Origin: Acidimicrobiaceae bacterium | GTDB taxonomy: Bacteria > Actinomycetota > Acidimicrobiia > Acidimicrobiales > UBA8190 | Direction of reading: 5' to 3' | Assembly (NCBI GenBank): GCA_003453695.1 | Contig: DMNK01000053.1 | Span: 3,153 to 10,150, forward strand | Length of the DNA stretch: 6,998 bases | Shown here: positions 5,278 to 6,998 of the stretch, piece after piece | Position numbering within the stretch: position 1 is the first letter of the stretch | Layout of the letters: the number at the start of each line of letters is the position of its first letter | Notes under the pieces: model-generated | Databases searched by the model: none | Told to the model about the DNA's origin: nothing | The model's input: the letters and a program-made list of their open reading frames with translations, nothing else | Program-made: the position numbers and the translations under genes

Positions 5278-5292
5278 CCCGGCCCTCCGTTG

Positions 5293-5302
5293 CGAGATCT
5301 CG
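5293..5302. promoter_or_regulatory. 10-bp palindrome CGAGATCTCG upstream of yajQ
   Basis: This perfect palindrome lies between the divergent yajQ and tRNA-Tyr promoters, 15 nt upstream of the yajQ -10 box. It could be an operator half-site pair, but palindromes of this length also occur by chance, and no second copy was noticed in the window. Confidence 0.2.
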
Positions 5303-5331
5303 GGACCAGGTCTGCGCTGCGGAATCGGCCC

Positions 5332-5349
5332 GTCGGCGCCGACTAACTT
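5332..5349 (+). promoter_or_regulatory. Palindrome plus -10 box of tRNA-Tyr
   Basis: A perfect 12-bp palindrome GTCGGCGCCGAC (5332-5343) is joined directly to TAACTT (5344-5349), a TANNNT -10 candidate ending 7 nt before the first base of the tRNA. Transcription would therefore start at or very near the mature 5' end. A good -35 was not found. The same arrangement, with the A of CGAC missing, occurs at 85-101. Confidence 0.4.
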
Positions 5350-5356
5350 GTCCGAC

Positions 5357-5438
5357 GGGTCGGTGCCCGAGCGGCCAAAGGGAGCAGACTGTAAATCTGC
5401 CGGCACAGCCTACGAAGGTTCGAATCCTTCCCGGCCCA
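5357..5438 (+). tRNA. tRNA-Tyr (anticodon GTA)
   Basis: The full cloverleaf was folded by hand. The acceptor stem is GGGTCGG (5357-5363) with CCGGCCC (5431-5437), including one T-G wobble, and the discriminator is A5438. The anticodon stem GCAGA/TCTGC flanks the loop CTGTAAA, with GTA at 5391-5393. A class II variable arm (5401-5413) has a GGC/GCC stem, as expected for bacterial tRNA-Tyr. The T-arm is GAAGG-TTCGAAT-CCTTC (5414-5430). The 3' CCA is not encoded; CGC follows instead. The start codon of the next gene is only 3 nt downstream. Confidence 0.96.
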
Positions 5439-5441
5439 CGC

Positions 5442-5978
5442 ATGCCGAGCGAATGGACCGCCCCCCCAGTCTCTGAACGCCGCGAGGCGGACCGGCTCGC
5501 CGGTGAACGTCAGTCGCTCGAGGAGTGGCTCGACTACCACCGCGCCACGCTGCTCACCAAGTGCGCGGGGTTGACCGCCGAGGAACTCATCCGCCCGGCC
5601 GTGGCGCCCTCGACCTTGACGCTGCTCGGACTGGTGCGCCACATGACCGAGGTGGAGCGGTGGTGGTTCCGGATGCACGCCGGTCAGGAGGACATCCGGC
5701 TCGTCTATTCGACGAAGGAGAACCCCGACGCCGACTTCCTCGATCTCGCCGGCGCCGACGCCGCCGCCGACATCGACGCCTACCTGGCGGAGTGCGACGC
5801 CGCCCGAGCGGCGGTCGAGCATCTCGACCTCGACACGGTCGTTCCCGGACGGGGTCGCCATGCCGAGGAGACCCGCAACCTGCGCTGGATCTTCGTCCAC
5901 ATGATCGAGGAGTACGCCCGCCACAACGGCCACGCCGACCTCCTGCGCGAGGCCATCGACGGCGTCACCGGCGAGTGA
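5442..5978 (+). CDS. DinB-family protein (DUF664 type)
   Basis: This 178-aa cytoplasmic four-helix-bundle protein belongs to the DinB/DUF664 superfamily, whose actinobacterial members include thiol- (mycothiol-) dependent enzymes. The blocks are typical: SLEEWLDYHRATLLTKCAGL (25-44), TLLGLVRHMTEVERWWF (60-76), LRWIFVHMIEEYARHNGHAD (147-166) and LLRE. Likely metal ligands are His67 with His161 and/or His164; His153 is also conserved. The specific reaction is unknown. ATG at 5442 is the only sensible start, because the N-terminal PPVSERREADRL segment is family-like and stops or tRNA lie upstream. There is no ribosome-binding site: the bases before the ATG are CGC and the tRNA itself. It is almost certainly co-transcribed with tRNA-Tyr, and tRNA 3' processing would leave a message with a 3-nt leader. 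A hairpin region follows at 5985-6059. Confidence 0.85.
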   Translation: MPSEWTAPPVSERREADRLAGERQSLEEWLDYHRATLLTKCAGLTAEELIRPAVAPSTLTLLGLVRHMTEVERWWFRMHAGQEDIRLVYSTKENPDADFLDLAGADAAADIDAYLAECDAARAAVEHLDLDTVVPGRGRHAEETRNLRWIFVHMIEEYARHNGHADLLREAIDGVTGE

Positions 5979-5984
5979 GCCGCC

Positions 5985-6059
5985 GGCGCCCTCCGCGTCG
6001 CCCGAGCGACGTCGAGCGAGGGCGAGGGCGCCATCCGGGGCGGGCGGCGCGCCCTTTGT
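5985..6059 (+). terminator. Hairpin cluster after the DinB gene
   Basis: GGCGCCCTC (5985-5993) pairs perfectly with GAGGGCGCC (6024-6032), and inside the loop CGTCGC-CCGA-GCGACG (5996-6011) makes a second 6-bp hairpin. Further on, GGGCG-GCG-CGCCC (6042-6054) is followed by TTTGT, the best terminator candidate in the window, although its T-run is short. Together these probably end the tRNA-DinB transcript. Confidence 0.5.
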
Positions 6060-6090
6060 GAACGGTCCGAAAACAACGTCCCACGTGCCC

Positions 6091-6118
6091 TTGTCGCCCC
6101 AGGCGAGATGGTTACAAT
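6091..6118 (+). promoter_or_regulatory. Predicted sigma-A-type promoter of the mannosyltransferase gene
   Basis: TTGTCG (6091-6096) and TACAAT (6113-6118) are separated by 16 nt. The -10 box differs from TATAAT by one base. Transcription would begin near 6125, leaving a 5' UTR of about 98 nt before ATG 6223. GACCGGCC is repeated at 6127-6134 and 6154-6161 within that leader. Confidence 0.6.
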
Positions 6119-6181
6119 GCCGTTACGACCGGCCCGGCAGTGGGCATTGGAAGGACCGGCCGAACCGTCGGGAGTGCTCGA

Positions 6182-6215
6182 CCCGGGGGTGAGGCTGCAG
6201 GCGAGTGACCCCGGG
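6182..6215 (+). promoter_or_regulatory. Leader hairpin at the mannosyltransferase start
   Basis: CCCGGGGGT (6182-6190) pairs with ACCCCGGG (6208-6215), giving 8 bp with one bulged G. The 17-nt loop holds a GAGG (6191-6194) and a GTG (6205-6207) that is in frame with the CDS. The stem ends 7 nt before ATG 6223. It could control start-site access. No known riboswitch class was recognised. Confidence 0.4.
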
Positions 6216-6222
6216 ACGAGGA

Positions 6223-6998
6223 ATGGCTGCACTGAAGACGACGGTCGCTGCCGGCCCCAGCCGGGCGGCGCAGGTGGCCGTGGGCTACCGCACCCTCGAT
6301 CGGCTGGCCGAGTGGGACGCCAAGGTCCGCACCCGCTGGCCCTTCGCCGGCCTGGTGCCCCGCATCGACGCCGACGCCGACCCGTCCGACGCCTCGACCC
6401 TGCTCCTGCGGCCGGCCGTGCTCGGATTCCTGGCGCTGGTCGCCATCTCGGCCGGGGTGTCCCAGCAGCGCTCGCCCTTCGCGCTCAAGCTCCCGGGTGC
6501 CTGGTTCTTCGGCGTCCCCTCCGCCGGCACCCCGCCCTCCACCCACCAGGAGCTCCTCGGGCTGGTCTTCGTCTACGGCGGGCTCGTCCTCCTCATGCGG
6601 GTCTGGTACGGGGTGATGCGCACCGTGTCGCAGGTGCCGGGCATCCCGGTGCGCAAGCTGGTGGCGGTGGGCGCCCTGTGGTGCGTGCCGCTGCTCGTGG
6701 CCCCGCCGCTGTTCAGCCGGGACGTCTACAGCTACGCGGCGCAGGGCGAGATGATGAGCCACGGCATCAACCCGTACCACTACGGGCCGGGCACCCTCGG
6801 CTCGGGGCCCTTCGTCAGCGGGGTGGATGCGCGCTGGATGAACACGGCGGCGCCGTACGGCCCGCTCTTCTTGATGCTGGCCGGTTGGTCGGCCTCCATC
6901 AGCTTCCACCACGCGCTGATCACCCTCGAGTTGCTGCGCGTGCAGTCGGTGATCGGCGTCGCGCTGATGGCCTATTGCATCCCCAAGCTGGCGCGCTC
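6223..6998 (+). CDS. MptB-like polyprenol-phosphomannose-dependent mannosyltransferase (partial, N-terminal part)
   Basis: The frame is open for 258 codons and runs off the right edge; family members are about 500-600 aa, so roughly half is present. The enzyme would be a GT-C-fold membrane glycosyltransferase adding mannose from polyprenyl-phosphate-mannose to lipomannan-type or other envelope glycans on the outer face. Predicted membrane segments lie at about 60-79, 111-132, 145-164 and 213-228. The key loop reads PLFSRDVYSYAAQGEMMSHG (162-181): Asp167 is the likely GT-C catalytic acid. It is followed by INPYHYGPG and WMNTAAPYGPLF (205-216), both typical of the MptA/MptB family. ATG 6223 has GAGGA directly abutting it, which is too close for an ideal site. 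An in-frame GTG at 6205 with GAGG at 6191-6194 would add six residues. The MptA/MptB distinction is uncertain. Confidence 0.82.
   Translation, partial: MAALKTTVAAGPSRAAQVAVGYRTLDRLAEWDAKVRTRWPFAGLVPRIDADADPSDASTLLLRPAVLGFLALVAISAGVSQQRSPFALKLPGAWFFGVPSAGTPPSTHQELLGLVFVYGGLVLLMRVWYGVMRTVSQVPGIPVRKLVAVGALWCVPLLVAPPLFSRDVYSYAAQGEMMSHGINPYHYGPGTLGSGPFVSGVDARWMNTAAPYGPLFLMLAGWSASISFHHALITLELLRVQSVIGVALMAYCIPKLAR

Noticed and set aside
6112..6912. Minus-strand open frame (266 codons) opposite the mannosyltransferase
   Set aside because: The plus strand encodes the conserved MptB-like loop with SRDVYSYAAQG; the minus frame shows no motif.
1..6998. CRISPR arrays, rRNA genes, phage integrase or attachment site at tRNA-Tyr
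   Set aside because: No regularly spaced repeats, no rRNA sequence, no integrase gene, and no second copy of the tRNA 3' end were seen.

Overview
This is high-GC DNA, with most codons ending in G or C, and it is probably chromosomal DNA of an actinobacterium. Three things point there: a polyprenol-phosphomannose-dependent mannosyltransferase (MptB-like), a DUF664-type DinB protein (a family abundant in actinobacteria), and TANNNT -10 boxes placed directly before start codons (leaderless genes). An acidimicrobial or related uncultured lineage is possible, but the sequence alone does not fix the class.

Positions 1-1052 look like an accessory patch. A non-coding stretch with small repeats and hairpins leads to a good sigma-A-type promoter (102-129), a possible leaderless 23-codon upstream ORF, and a two-gene unit. 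That unit is a 67-aa DUF5678-like protein followed by a 137-aa retropepsin-like aspartic protease, both starting with TTG. After it comes a 45-codon remnant of an IS1595-type transposase, of which only the N-terminal zinc-ribbon region remains.

Positions 1057-4083 hold a tight four-gene operon with overlaps or gaps of at most 11 nt. It encodes a 139-aa protein of unknown function and then three paralogous proteins, each made of two YbjQ/UPF0145 (DUF74) domains, giving six domain copies in total. The first and third proteins keep the family consensus. The middle one is divergent and carries a Gly/Pro/Trp-rich insertion. This expanded cluster with an unrecognised partner is the most unusual part of the window.

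Positions 4155-6998 look like core chromosome: a GtrA-family membrane protein (+), a convergent YajQ-family protein (-), tRNA-Tyr(GTA) (+), a DinB/DUF664 protein (+) whose start codon lies 3 nt after the tRNA, a hairpin region, a sigma-A-type promoter with a long 5' UTR, and the first 258 codons of an MptB-like mannosyltransferase that runs off the right edge. GtrA and MptB both belong to families that handle polyprenyl-phosphate sugars, so a shared role in envelope glycans is plausible. They are not in one operon.
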